This document shows positions 27,044-36,157 of a stretch of 63,383 nucleotides of DNA, piece by piece; the first letter of the stretch is position 1, and the number at the start of each line of letters is the position of its first letter. The position numbers and the translations under genes were made by a program. The notes under the pieces were generated by a model. That model was not told the DNA's origin. It did no database searches and saw only the letters and a program-made list of their open reading frames with translations. This stretch comes from Rickettsia typhi. GTDB taxonomy: Bacteria > Pseudomonadota > Alphaproteobacteria > Rickettsiales > Deianiraeaceae. The stretch covers positions 1 to 63,383 of the forward strand of contig CAMCQG010000003.1 of the NCBI GenBank assembly GCA_945876965.1, in the 5' to 3' direction.

Positions 27044-28480
27044 ATGAAAGATTATTTACAAAAAATATTAATTTGTATAGTACAAAATTTTATTGAATTT
27101 ATAAAAATCGGATCAGTTTATGTTGCAATAAATTTTGCATTTAGATTATCGCTTATAATGATTGTTTTTACATCAATTTATGAGCAAATTCATTATGCAA
27201 TTTTAGTTATATTTTATGGATTATTTTTTGATATAATTATAATTTATATTTTTGCAATTCCGCTTATAATATATAGAATATTTGCATCTTCAAAATTTTT
27301 TATATACAATATTATATTTTATTTGGTTTCATTGGCTATTATTACTCAGTGCGGCCTGGATTTATTTGTATTTAGTGTAAATAAAAATAGAATACACAAT
27401 TATTTACCTGATTTGATATATTATAAAAAAATATTTCCAGATTTAATTGAATTTTTTTTGGCAGAATATTCATTTATATTATTTGCCTGTGGAGGTATTA
27501 TATTTGCTTTTTGTATAACAATTTATATCGCTAAATGGTTTAAAAAAATTAAATTTAATAACAAGCCATCGATTAGCATGAAGGTATTAATTGCATTGAT
27601 TTTTTTGATTATTTTTCATATAATTTTTGTAAAATTTAGCAATATTAAGATAGAAAATAAATGTAATAATAGATATGTTCAAATGTTGGGTAATAATCTG
27701 GTATTGGAGTTTTTAAAACCAATTTTTCATAAAAAAAATAAGGATGTAATTGCAGAAAAATCATTTATATATAGTGAGAAAAATAAACGAAATATAATGT
27801 TATTTTTTATTGAAGGGTTGTCAACAAAAACAATCGATCAGATGCCCCATCTAAAAAAAATTGCAAATAAAAGTATTTCTTTTAGTAACGCAATATCAGC
27901 AAATAAAAATTTATTTAACGAGATTTCGGCAATATTTAATAGTAGTCCATTTTTTGATAAACAATATAATGCTTTATTTTTTAACAATCTAACACCAGAA
28001 AAATCTAAATTTTTTGCAGATTTTTTATCTAGATACGGCTTTAAATACAAGCAAGATAATTTGATAAAACATATAAATAATAAAAGCTTTGTTTTTGCAT
28101 CGATTATTAATATAAAAACAGCAGATGAAGATATACATCATATTTTACAAAGCTCAATTGACAAAGATTGGTTTCAAAACACGGTTTTTATTTTTGTTGG
28201 TATGTCGGATAAAACATATGGCTCAAAAATTGCCGATATTGATTATTATAAAACCCCTATTATTTTTTATTCACCAGCGTTTTTTAGTCATTCTGTTGTA
28301 AAAAATTGGGTTAGCACGATAGATATTATGCCATCTGTTGCCGATTTATTAGGGATAAGCTATAAAGCTAATTCTAAGGGAGAAAGTTTACTTTTGGGTC
28401 ATTCAAGGCGGGCTTTTATCACAGAAAATGATGTATTATCTAATATAAATACATATGAGCAAAAATATTATTTTAAATAA
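27044..28480 (+). CDS. Membrane protein with degenerate sulfatase / LTA-synthase-like domain
   Basis: The N-terminal ~200 residues hold about five membrane segments. The C-terminal part has the alkaline-phosphatase-superfamily layout of LtaS/EptA/OpgB enzymes: NIMLFFIEGL ('nvvlilvES'), PHLKKIANKSISFSNAIS ('pnl..la..g..F.n.ys'), and KTPIIFYSPAFF with STIDIMPSVADLLGIS ('vs.iDi.PTll.llG'). The catalytic Thr expected after the first motif is not evident (ANKNLFNEIS), and the 'GDHG' metal motif reads GMSDKTYG. The domain is also shortened. It looks like an inactive or repurposed relative. It lies between two envelope genes at 2-3 base spacings. Confidence 0.65.
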   Translation: MKDYLQKILICIVQNFIEFIKIGSVYVAINFAFRLSLIMIVFTSIYEQIHYAILVIFYGLFFDIIIIYIFAIPLIIYRIFASSKFFIYNIIFYLVSLAIITQCGLDLFVFSVNKNRIHNYLPDLIYYKKIFPDLIEFFLAEYSFILFACGGIIFAFCITIYIAKWFKKIKFNNKPSISMKVLIALIFLIIFHIIFVKFSNIKIENKCNNRYVQMLGNNLVLEFLKPIFHKKNKDVIAEKSFIYSEKNKRNIMLFFIEGLSTKTIDQMPHLKKIANKSISFSNAISANKNLFNEISAIFNSSPFFDKQYNALFFNNLTPEKSKFFADFLSRYGFKYKQDNLIKHINNKSFVFASIINIKTADEDIHHILQSSIDKDWFQNTVFIFVGMSDKTYGSKIADIDYYKTPIIFYSPAFFSHSVVKNWVSTIDIMPSVADLLGISYKANSKGESLLLGHSRRAFITENDVLSNINTYEQKYYFK

Positions 28481-28482
28481 AT

Positions 28483-29313
28483 ATGAAAATCATCTACATT
28501 ATTATATTTTTCTTATTTAATGCTAATGCACAGGCATTTGATTTGCCAGATTGGATTAATTATCCTCTTTTAGATTCAGGTGATAATATTAGGCATAAAA
28601 AAGTTGTTGATCATAGTATAGGTTTGGCGTATCAGTATGGAAATATTGATTTTAATCCAGGAAACGGAATATCAACAGGATGGCATAATGCAAATAGTTT
28701 AGGTATAATTACACATGCAACACTTAATTTAACAAGCAGATTGTGGTTTGCATCAACAGGCTTTTCTACATTTTTATTTGCTGTAAATGATTCAAATGCT
28801 GTGTCGTCTCCATTTGGATTTAATGACGAAATGAATGTTGTAGTTGGTTATGATTTATGGAGAATTCAAAAATTAGATATTAGTTTTTATACAGGTTTTT
28901 ATAAAATGGGGCTCAATAATTATGGACAATTAAATGATCATCAAATGAGACTTATGTCATCGTTTGTTGGTGGTGTTGCTGGTTCGCAATTGACATTTTA
29001 TTATGATAAAGCAATAATAAATTTTTTTGCAGAAATGTATTTAACATATTTAGTAGGTTATCAATCTTATGGGGGGTACAGTACTCATTTTGCAAATAAT
29101 TCACCAGCATTAGGCTTTGGAATTGGATCTGTTACAGAATTTCATTATAATAATAATTATTGGATTAAGCCGCTAGTAAAAATACAGGCTATGTTTGCTG
29201 ATAATATTAGTTCTGGAACATCATATTTTAATAATACTAACGGAATTGCAAATAATGGAGGTCTTGGTATAATTTATATAGCAACGGCCGGTTTGGGAAT
29301 TAGCTGGAGATAG
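28483..29313 (+). CDS. Outer-membrane beta-barrel-like exported protein
   Basis: It begins with a clear signal peptide (MKIIYIIIFFLFNANAQAFD, cleavage likely after AQA). The mature part alternates aromatic and polar residues in predicted beta-strands (LTFYYDKAIINFFAEMYLTY, IYIATAGLGISW), is rich in Gly/Asn/Tyr, and ends near an aromatic (ISWR), all typical of outer-membrane barrels. No named family was recognised. A G6 tract at 29071-29076 lies inside. It starts 2 bases after the sulfatase-fold gene. Confidence 0.65.
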   Translation: MKIIYIIIFFLFNANAQAFDLPDWINYPLLDSGDNIRHKKVVDHSIGLAYQYGNIDFNPGNGISTGWHNANSLGIITHATLNLTSRLWFASTGFSTFLFAVNDSNAVSSPFGFNDEMNVVVGYDLWRIQKLDISFYTGFYKMGLNNYGQLNDHQMRLMSSFVGGVAGSQLTFYYDKAIINFFAEMYLTYLVGYQSYGGYSTHFANNSPALGFGIGSVTEFHYNNNYWIKPLVKIQAMFADNISSGTSYFNNTNGIANNGGLGIIYIATAGLGISWR

Positions 29314-29402
29314 TTTTAGATATATTGTTAAAATTAAATAATTTTTTATATTGCAATTAAAAAAGATATTTTATTATTAGAAGTATTATTAATTTTATTG
29401 CT

Positions 29403-30155
29403 ATGAAACATGTAGATTTTTTAAAATTAGATAACGCTATCAATGGTCTAATTATTGAAGAGACAAATACTATATTTGAAAAAAATCCAAACGATATGAT
29501 GTTCGCAAACGGATTATATGTTAATGAAGTTTATGATGAAAAAAATATTTCTCAAAATGATAGAATTCATCAAATAGATGTTAATGCAATTAGAAATGCA
29601 ATTAAAAGTGCTGTTTCTAATAAAAAAAAGAATACAGATGTTAAGAATATAAAAGTATCGCCTAGTGCTGGTATGTCAAAAGAAAAAAAATTAGTTGCTG
29701 TTAAGCCACAAATTACATATGAGGTAGATGCATTTAAGCCTGTAAAATTATCGGCAATAGATATTGTAGGGTTGGCGGAATTTAATAATTATAATAAAAA
29801 TTATTTTTTTGATGGAGAAAATCCTTTTTGTATTTACGATCCATCGCATAATAAATTTATTAGCACTATTTATTCTTTGGGAATTATAGATGCAGAAAAT
29901 ATAATTAAAAACAATGTGTCTTTTAGAAATATTGCACATTTTTCTCCAAAATGTAGTCATGTTAAGGATTTGATTAAAAAAAATTTTAAATCAACATATG
30001 ATAACAATTTTGAAATAAATTGTAATGGAACCAATATGGTTGTCAATAAAATGCCACTTTGTGATGAATGCTGTAAAATAATTAATATTCCCAATTTGTC
30101 AGAAAATCCTGATTTTATTTCGATGTTTAGTCTTGCAGTTTCTATATCTAAATAA
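29403..30155 (+). CDS. Hypothetical protein with Cys/His-rich C-terminal half
   Basis: Not recognised. The 250 residues have no signal peptide or membrane segment. The N-terminal half is charged. The C-terminal half contains C143, H149, C184, H186, C207 and a CDECC cluster (220-224), which could bind zinc. It heads a run with the 179-residue membrane protein (12-base gap) and the VirB6-like gene, so a link to the secretion system is possible, by position only. Confidence 0.55.
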   Translation: MKHVDFLKLDNAINGLIIEETNTIFEKNPNDMMFANGLYVNEVYDEKNISQNDRIHQIDVNAIRNAIKSAVSNKKKNTDVKNIKVSPSAGMSKEKKLVAVKPQITYEVDAFKPVKLSAIDIVGLAEFNNYNKNYFFDGENPFCIYDPSHNKFISTIYSLGIIDAENIIKNNVSFRNIAHFSPKCSHVKDLIKKNFKSTYDNNFEINCNGTNMVVNKMPLCDECCKIINIPNLSENPDFISMFSLAVSISK

Positions 30156-30167
30156 TTTTTTTTATAA

Positions 30168-30707
30168 ATGTTCAAAAATTTTGGCGTTATGTATAGGGGC
30201 ATTATATTTGTAATAGCTATTATTTTTGCTGTCATTTACTTTTTTATGTTTGTTGTGCATATTGGCGGTAGCATATTTAATACCATAAAATTTGGTTTTT
30301 TTACATATAAAACAATATATATTGTTACAGATTTGTCACCAGAAGATGAAGTTTTAAAATTTTCAATAGATTATATTTCTAAGCAAAGTATAAATAGATG
30401 CAAACATAAAGTTGTTAGCTTTGATCAATGTAAAAAAGAAAAAAATTGTATAAATAAAGTTGGAATTATAATTGCTAGTGAGCCAAAATTAGCATATATT
30501 TTTAAAAAACATGGATTGCTGGTTCCGCTAGAACAGGTTACAAGCCTTGTGAAACAAAGCGGTGGTTCTGTTGATGGTGAAATTATAGTATTGCGGGATA
30601 ATAAACAAAAAATTTATTATTATGCAGTTGGAGATAAGGCTCCATATAGCTCATTATTATCAAATATTCCAATTAGCATTATAAATATAATTCATGGTCC
30701 TGTATAA
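30168..30707 (+). CDS. Hypothetical membrane-anchored protein upstream of virB6-like gene
   Basis: The 179 residues start with one strong membrane segment (residues 10-35, IIFVIAIIFAVIYFFMFVVH), followed by a soluble domain of alternating strands and helices with four cysteines (CKHKVVSFDQCKKEKNC) and VGIIIASEPKLAYIFKKHG. No family was recognised. It is probably anchored with the soluble part outside the cytoplasm. Co-orientation with the VirB6-like gene 102 bases downstream suggests but does not show a secretion-related role. Confidence 0.55.
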   Translation: MFKNFGVMYRGIIFVIAIIFAVIYFFMFVVHIGGSIFNTIKFGFFTYKTIYIVTDLSPEDEVLKFSIDYISKQSINRCKHKVVSFDQCKKEKNCINKVGIIIASEPKLAYIFKKHGLLVPLEQVTSLVKQSGGSVDGEIIVLRDNKQKIYYYAVGDKAPYSSLLSNIPISIINIIHGPV

Positions 30708-30809
30708 TAAAAATTTTATAGTTTTTTTGATTTTATTTTAAGATAAATATACTTGTATATTATTATATTATATTTATTAATTAATCTTGTATTATTTGTT
30801 TTATAAAAA

Positions 30810-33800
30810 ATGGGCTCAGGTTTTGATAAGGTTGCGTCTGCTGCAAATAAAATACCCGTATTGGGTGGCATGATAGAACAAGGTACCCCATATGCAAAAA
30901 AAGGGATATCAATATTAGCGGCATACATCTTAATAACATTATGCGGGATTGGTCCTGCAATTGGAATTACAGATTTGGTTTTGTGGATTAAAAATGGAAT
31001 ATCTAATTCTTCATCACCAACTGGTATAAAATGTTATTCTGGCTATAATTCTACGCCAAAAGAAATGATATTTAAATTGTCGAGTGCCGGTGTTAATGTT
31101 ACAGGTGCTACACCAAAGACAATTGATGAGGCTGGTCAGGTTAGTCAATGGGTTAATAGTGGCTTTGTTACAACTGGGGCGCCGCTTGAAATTTATGTAG
31201 AGGGCGGTTGGTATCCGTGGGGTAAAGAAGTTGTTGGAAAAACATTGGAAGCAGCAAAAATTGCTACCAATACAGATCAAGGATTAGCCGATATAGATGG
31301 AGGTTTATTATATGATTATAAAATGGCAGAAGTAGATTTGCCATGCAAGACAACAACAGACATTTCATTTTTTCAGGACATATTACCGTTGGATGCTAAT
31401 GGAAATAAAGATTATTCTCAATTAGGCGGATTAAGGCAAATTAATCATTTAAAAAGATATGGCAGTCCAAACAATAGTATAGATGACGAAGTAGAGCAAA
31501 TAATGGATGTGCATTGTTTGTTGAATGATACAACAAAAAATGGACAAACATGTGCAAATTTAAGAGCTTTAAATGATAGAGATTTTACGCCCTGTTATTT
31601 AAATCGTGGACACGGCGTTTATATGAAGATTGGAAATGTTAATTATGCATATCATTTAGCAAATCACGAGGTTGCATTATATCGTAAAAATATAAATAGA
31701 AACGAGGTAAGTTATTCGCAGGCACTAGATGATACCAATACCCCGCAAACTATGATTGTTCCATTTTCTTTGCCCACCAAAACATATAACTCTTTTACGA
31801 CGTGGAATGATCCTGGTCATATTTCGTGGTTAAGCAATAACTTGGTCAATGTAGAAGGTAATATACCAGAAGCTGGACAGCCAGATTTAGTTATTATGCA
31901 AGATGCTATTGCATGTAAAAATACAGACGATCCAGATTCTATAAACGAAACTTGTCCACCAGCACCAAATCAACCAATTTTTTTAATAATAAACGATATT
32001 TATTTTACCGATAATTATGGAGATGTAGAGGTTGTTTTTAAAGCGGGTGCAAAAAAAATAATTAATAATAATGTATTCTATGATGGTTCTGTTTTTACTC
32101 AAATAGCAATGTATATATTTGAACCAATGTTTGGAAAGGGATCGATTAATTATAAAAATGCAGGAGGATCATATAATACTGCAACTAATATTTCTGGTAA
32201 AAATGTTATATCTATGAATAAAGATGGTGCCGTTATGCAGCTTAGGGACATGTTTTTAACAAGTTTTACATTTCAGGTATTTAAAATACTGCTGCTAATT
32301 ATCTATATTATGTTTTATGGCTACGGATTAATCAAGGGTGATACCACTATATCAGCTGATGATATAGCAAAAAGATTGCTAAATATAGCATTTGTAATTT
32401 GGGCGACCGATAGCACAAATTATGAATTTGTAGATAATTTTTTAATACCATTTTTCTTTGGTGCATTCAACGACTTGGCTGTTGCAATGGTGCAGACATC
32501 TCTTGGGTATGCAGGTATAGATATTGTTATTAACGATCCATTTGGTGCATTTGATGTTATGCTTTCAAGCATGTTTTCTCAGGTTATAGGTCTTAAAATG
32601 ATAGCATTATTTAATGCTAATTTTTTATTCTTTTTTTCATTACTGCTTATTTGGATTTTAATGATAGGAATGGTAATTTTGATGGTTAGGACTGCTCTTG
32701 TGTATGTTTTATCTCTATTTATGGTTGGATTTTTATTTATTATTTCGCCTCTTGTATGCTTAATGATGTTATCCGATTATACAAGCCATGCATTTAATAG
32801 CTGGAAAACTGCACTAATTAAAGAAGGGGCAAATAGTGTTGTATCGATGTTTTTTGTGTCGTTATTTTTTGCTTTAATGTTAAAGCCATTTAATACATTA
32901 TTTAATTTTAATATTTGTTGGGATTCCTTATGGAGCCTTGATATGGCATTATTTGAATTTAATTTTTATGGCTGGAAAATCTCACAGGTTCCATCTTATT
33001 CAGAATTTTTCTTATCGTTAGCGGGGTTTGCAATAATGACCGTTGTTCTAATGCAATTCAAAGATAAATTGCTGGGCATAGCCGATACAATATTTGGAGC
33101 TAGCAGCTTATCTGGTCCGTCACAAGGCGAAGATATGCTCAATAATATAATTGGCACACTTACTGGTTCTGGTGAATCAGGATTTGGAATATCTCCTTCT
33201 GGTATTTTACGCGGTGCAGCCAGTAGAACGCCTGGATTAAGAAGAGTTAATAAAGCGTTAGGAATGGTTGGTGGTGCAATTGGTGGTGTTGCAAACAGTA
33301 AAAATCCATTGAGAGCAGGACTATCTTTATTTAATAAGGCTGCGCAAGGTGGTTCCTCTATTGCTGGCTCTTACTTTGATAAAAAAGCAGCGAATCTTAA
33401 TAAAGAAAAGGCATCAAATCTTAGAAGGATGGCAGAAGCAGAGCCTGACAAGGATAAGAAAAAAGAGCTTAATGACAAGGCAAGAAAATTTGAAAATAAG
33501 GTATCAGATTATTTAGCAAACAATCCAAATAATAAGCTGGATAATAATGCTACAGGCCAAACAAATACAGGTGGTAACAATAGAGGTAAACCATCAGATA
33601 ATGCGAATACAGGTGGTAACAATAGAGGTAACCCATCAGATAATGCGAATACAGGTGGTAACAATAGAGATTCTAATCAGACATCTCTTGGGCGAAATTC
33701 CGAAGAAGCCGTTAAGGAAGCAAGGCAAAGCAACAAAACTGGAATTGACAAATTATTATCTAATGAAAGCCTTACATCCAAAGGTGCTGGTTCTGTTGAT

Positions 33801-33932
33801 TTTTCTGGAACTGACTTGAGTTCTGCTGGCGTAGGATCCGTAATACCTACCAATGATACCCCCGAGGCTACAACCAAAGCAGAAACTCCGGCTAGTCAAT
33901 ACAGGGCTAGTTTAGAAAAGAAGAAAAAATAA
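30810..33932 (+). CDS. VirB6/TrbL-like type IV secretion protein with long extensions
   Basis: Inner-membrane channel component of a Rickettsiales-type (rvh) type IV secretion system. It has one membrane segment near residues 30-58, a large periplasmic-type domain with cysteines (about 65-470), then a polytopic core (490-770). The core includes LLIIYIMFYGYGLIKGD, IGMVILMVRTALVYVLSLFM and LFIISPLVCLMMLSDYT, followed by FNSWKTALIKEG, the usual VirB6 topology and motif order. The long N-terminal domain and the charged, repeat-bearing tail are typical of Rickettsiales VirB6 paralogues. No other vir gene is adjacent. The 1040 residues are within the range of the extended forms. Confidence 0.82.
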   Translation: MGSGFDKVASAANKIPVLGGMIEQGTPYAKKGISILAAYILITLCGIGPAIGITDLVLWIKNGISNSSSPTGIKCYSGYNSTPKEMIFKLSSAGVNVTGATPKTIDEAGQVSQWVNSGFVTTGAPLEIYVEGGWYPWGKEVVGKTLEAAKIATNTDQGLADIDGGLLYDYKMAEVDLPCKTTTDISFFQDILPLDANGNKDYSQLGGLRQINHLKRYGSPNNSIDDEVEQIMDVHCLLNDTTKNGQTCANLRALNDRDFTPCYLNRGHGVYMKIGNVNYAYHLANHEVALYRKNINRNEVSYSQALDDTNTPQTMIVPFSLPTKTYNSFTTWNDPGHISWLSNNLVNVEGNIPEAGQPDLVIMQDAIACKNTDDPDSINETCPPAPNQPIFLIINDIYFTDNYGDVEVVFKAGAKKIINNNVFYDGSVFTQIAMYIFEPMFGKGSINYKNAGGSYNTATNISGKNVISMNKDGAVMQLRDMFLTSFTFQVFKILLLIIYIMFYGYGLIKGDTTISADDIAKRLLNIAFVIWATDSTNYEFVDNFLIPFFFGAFNDLAVAMVQTSLGYAGIDIVINDPFGAFDVMLSSMFSQVIGLKMIALFNANFLFFFSLLLIWILMIGMVILMVRTALVYVLSLFMVGFLFIISPLVCLMMLSDYTSHAFNSWKTALIKEGANSVVSMFFVSLFFALMLKPFNTLFNFNICWDSLWSLDMALFEFNFYGWKISQVPSYSEFFLSLAGFAIMTVVLMQFKDKLLGIADTIFGASSLSGPSQGEDMLNNIIGTLTGSGESGFGISPSGILRGAASRTPGLRRVNKALGMVGGAIGGVANSKNPLRAGLSLFNKAAQGGSSIAGSYFDKKAANLNKEKASNLRRMAEAEPDKDKKKELNDKARKFENKVSDYLANNPNNKLDNNATGQTNTGGNNRGKPSDNANTGGNNRGNPSDNANTGGNNRDSNQTSLGRNSEEAVKEARQSNKTGIDKLLSNESLTSKGAGSVDFSGTDLSSAGVGSVIPTNDTPEATTKAETPASQYRASLEKKKK
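33564..33668 (+). repeat. 42-bp tandem repeat in the virB6-like tail
   Basis: Two full and one partial copy of a 42-base unit (33564-33605, 33606-33647, 33648 to about 33668) encode NTGGNNRG(K/N)PSDNA. The copies are almost identical at DNA level, which implies recent expansion in a disordered, probably exposed segment. Confidence 0.9.
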
Positions 33933-33991
33933 TTAATTAATACAATTATAAATTAAAAATAATCTTGATTATTATACTTTTGATTGTATTC

Positions 33992-34015
33992 TTTATACAT
34001 TTAAAAATGTATAAA
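33992..34015. promoter_or_regulatory. 24-bp palindrome abutting the nlpD-like start
   Basis: TTTATACATTT and AAATGTATAAA are perfect 11-bp arms around AA, ending one base before the ATG at 34017. It could be an operator, a terminator stem for the virB6-like gene or a translation-inhibiting hairpin. No T run follows. Confidence 0.4.
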
Positions 34016-34016
34016 A

Positions 34017-35660
34017 ATGTTAAAAGAAAAGATTGCTTTTTTATTTATATCTTATAGTATAGTTTCGATATGTTGCCATGTTGGGATTATTTTACAATTT
34101 TTATTTATTTGCTTTATCGTGTTTTCCAAAATTAAATATTATATTATCAATAGAATTTTAAACTATCTATCATTTTTGATATTTGTTTTTAGTATTACCT
34201 TTATATCTCAGGAAGCTGTTGCTGGGTTGGTATTTGATGCTAGCAATATGGTATTGAGGTTTGGTAGTAGCAATGCTAGTGCCTCAGAAAATACAACCAT
34301 CGATAACACATATATGCCAAGCAGAACTGGTGGAGTTAAAACAAATTCTGACAATATTTATCCAGCATATGCAGAAAATAATACTCAAATGCGTGAGCAA
34401 TTACCAATTTTTACAAAACCAGCTGAAATAAAAGTTAATAGCACAACACCAGAAAAACGCAGGGTTTATTTTGATGAAAATGATGATGAAGAATATATGC
34501 CCGTTAAAAAGCAGCCTGTTATTGCAAACAATGATAAGTCTGTTGCTAGTAACAGCGACATCTATACTCCGCAAAATACAATCAGCTCAACTGCTAACAA
34601 CAGTGATAATTATCCTACTTATGCCCAGCAAAATATAGCTAAACCACAAGTTATTACACCTGTTGCTAGTAACAGCGACATCTATACTCCGCAAAATACA
34701 ATCAGCTCAACTGCTAACAACAGTGATAATTATCCTACTTATGCCCAGCAAAATATTTCTAGATATGATCCGGTAACATCTCAGCAAGCTAAACCACAAG
34801 TTATTGCACCTGTTACTGGCAATACAGAAGATTTAATATTTGCAAAACCAAAAAAATATGACGATGAAATTATTGTTTCTAAATATAGCGGTGTTAAGAT
34901 TATTCCAGTGCCAACACGCAAACCAAAACAAGAATACTATTGTGATTATGAAATAAAACCAGCAGATAACTTATCTATTATAGGAAAACATTTTAATGTA
35001 AATTCTGATGAAATTGCAATTGCTATGGGTGTTAAAAAAACTGATAAATTAGAGGTTGGCAAATTATATAGAATTCCAGTATTATCATATTATGTTTTAG
35101 ATGGCGATAGCATTGATACAATTGCTAAAAAATATAATATTAAGTCAGTAGAAATTAAAAATATAAATATTGGAGTTGCAAAAATTATACAGGGTAATAT
35201 AATTTTATTGCCAATTATAGATAAAACAAAAATTGATATCAGTTCTTTGCAGTCTGTAAATACACAAGAGGTTGTTTCAAGACCATTATTTATGTGGCCA
35301 ACCAGTGGCATTGTATCATTATCTTCGTTTAAAGATTCTAATGTTAAAAATGATGGTATTATCGTAACAACATCTGTTCATAATCCGGTTGTTGCAATTG
35401 CAAATGGTGTTGTTGCATATGTTGGCAATAAAATCAAAAGCTATGGCAATATGATTATTATTAAGCATGATGGAGGTTATGTTAGTGTTTATGGTTATAC
35501 GGAGGATGTTTTGGTACAAAAAAATGATGTTGTAATTGTTGGTCAGGCAATTGCGAATACCTCAAATAGTAAGCTAACAAATCAACCAGTTTTATATTTT
35601 TCATTAAGAAAAAATAAAGAGATATTGGATCCTTTAAAGTATTTACCCGAGAAAAGATGA
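34017..35660 (+). CDS. NlpD-like LysM / degenerate M23 peptidase protein
   Basis: Exported cell-wall protein of the NlpD/EnvC amidase-activator type. Hydrophobic N-terminal segments end in a signal-like site (ITFISQEAVAG near residue 70). A disordered region with a 40-residue repeat follows. A LysM domain (YEIKPADNLSIIGKHFNVNS) and a second LysM-like unit (YYVLDGDSIDTIAKKYNIKS) come next. The LytM/M23 domain (PVVAIANGVVAYVGNKIKS, YGNMIIIKHDGGYVSVYGYT) ends in DPLKYLP, as in NlpD. The zinc ligands are missing: 'H.GiD' reads NDGIIV and 'HLHFE' reads PVLYFS, so it should lack hydrolase activity. The stop overlaps the next start as ATGA. Confidence 0.8.
   Translation: MLKEKIAFLFISYSIVSICCHVGIILQFLFICFIVFSKIKYYIINRILNYLSFLIFVFSITFISQEAVAGLVFDASNMVLRFGSSNASASENTTIDNTYMPSRTGGVKTNSDNIYPAYAENNTQMREQLPIFTKPAEIKVNSTTPEKRRVYFDENDDEEYMPVKKQPVIANNDKSVASNSDIYTPQNTISSTANNSDNYPTYAQQNIAKPQVITPVASNSDIYTPQNTISSTANNSDNYPTYAQQNISRYDPVTSQQAKPQVIAPVTGNTEDLIFAKPKKYDDEIIVSKYSGVKIIPVPTRKPKQEYYCDYEIKPADNLSIIGKHFNVNSDEIAIAMGVKKTDKLEVGKLYRIPVLSYYVLDGDSIDTIAKKYNIKSVEIKNINIGVAKIIQGNIILLPIIDKTKIDISSLQSVNTQEVVSRPLFMWPTSGIVSLSSFKDSNVKNDGIIVTTSVHNPVVAIANGVVAYVGNKIKSYGNMIIIKHDGGYVSVYGYTEDVLVQKNDVVIVGQAIANTSNSKLTNQPVLYFSLRKNKEILDPLKYLPEKR
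34541..34756 (+). repeat. 120-bp direct duplication in the nlpD-like gene
   Basis: 34541-34636 is identical over 96 bases to 34661-34756, at a period of exactly 120 bases. A further partial copy of the linker (AAACCACAAGTTATT then G/A) occurs near 34790. The duplication is in frame and lengthens the disordered linker between the membrane anchor and LysM. Confidence 0.92.
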
Positions 35661-36154
35661 TTAAAAAAGTTAATTTGATTTCTGCTACAAAATTTGCTCT
35701 AAAAAGACCAAAAAATCCTAATTTTGAAATATTATCAACCTTACCTTTAATTGGGCATATTTTAAAATTTTATTTTTTTAAATTAACTGATTTTATTTTT
35801 AGTTTTTCTTATAAAATAATAGATGATAGTAAAAAAATTATGTATGCCAATCAAAATAAAAAAATAGTTGCTAAAATTCATTTTTTATTTGGCTTAGATG
35901 CAATAAAAAATAACAAACTTGCAGATGCCAAAATGCGTTTTTGGCTTACTTCAAAATTTATACCAAATTCAAAAACATTATATTATCATTTTGCATTATT
36001 AAGCTATTTGCGCGGGGATATAAAACAAGCAGCACAATGGCTTATAAAAATTCGTAGCACACAAAAATATAACACAAAAAGGGTACAAGATTTAGTTAAA
36101 TGTATCAAAAAAACAAATTATGATGTGTTAAAAAAAATAAATATAATATTATAA
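35657..36154 (+). CDS. Hypothetical TPR-like protein
   Basis: The 165-residue basic protein's C-terminal half has tetratricopeptide-like helices (FLFGLDAIKNNKLADAKMRF, LYYHFALLSYLRGDIKQAAQ). The N-terminus has a hydrophobic stretch (LPLIGHILKFYFFKLTDFIF) that may be a membrane anchor. It overlaps the nlpD-like stop by ATGA and precedes hemH by 3 bases. No precise function can be assigned. Confidence 0.6.
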   Translation: MIKKVNLISATKFALKRPKNPNFEILSTLPLIGHILKFYFFKLTDFIFSFSYKIIDDSKKIMYANQNKKIVAKIHFLFGLDAIKNNKLADAKMRFWLTSKFIPNSKTLYYHFALLSYLRGDIKQAAQWLIKIRSTQKYNTKRVQDLVKCIKKTNYDVLKKINIIL

Positions 36155-36157
36155 AAA

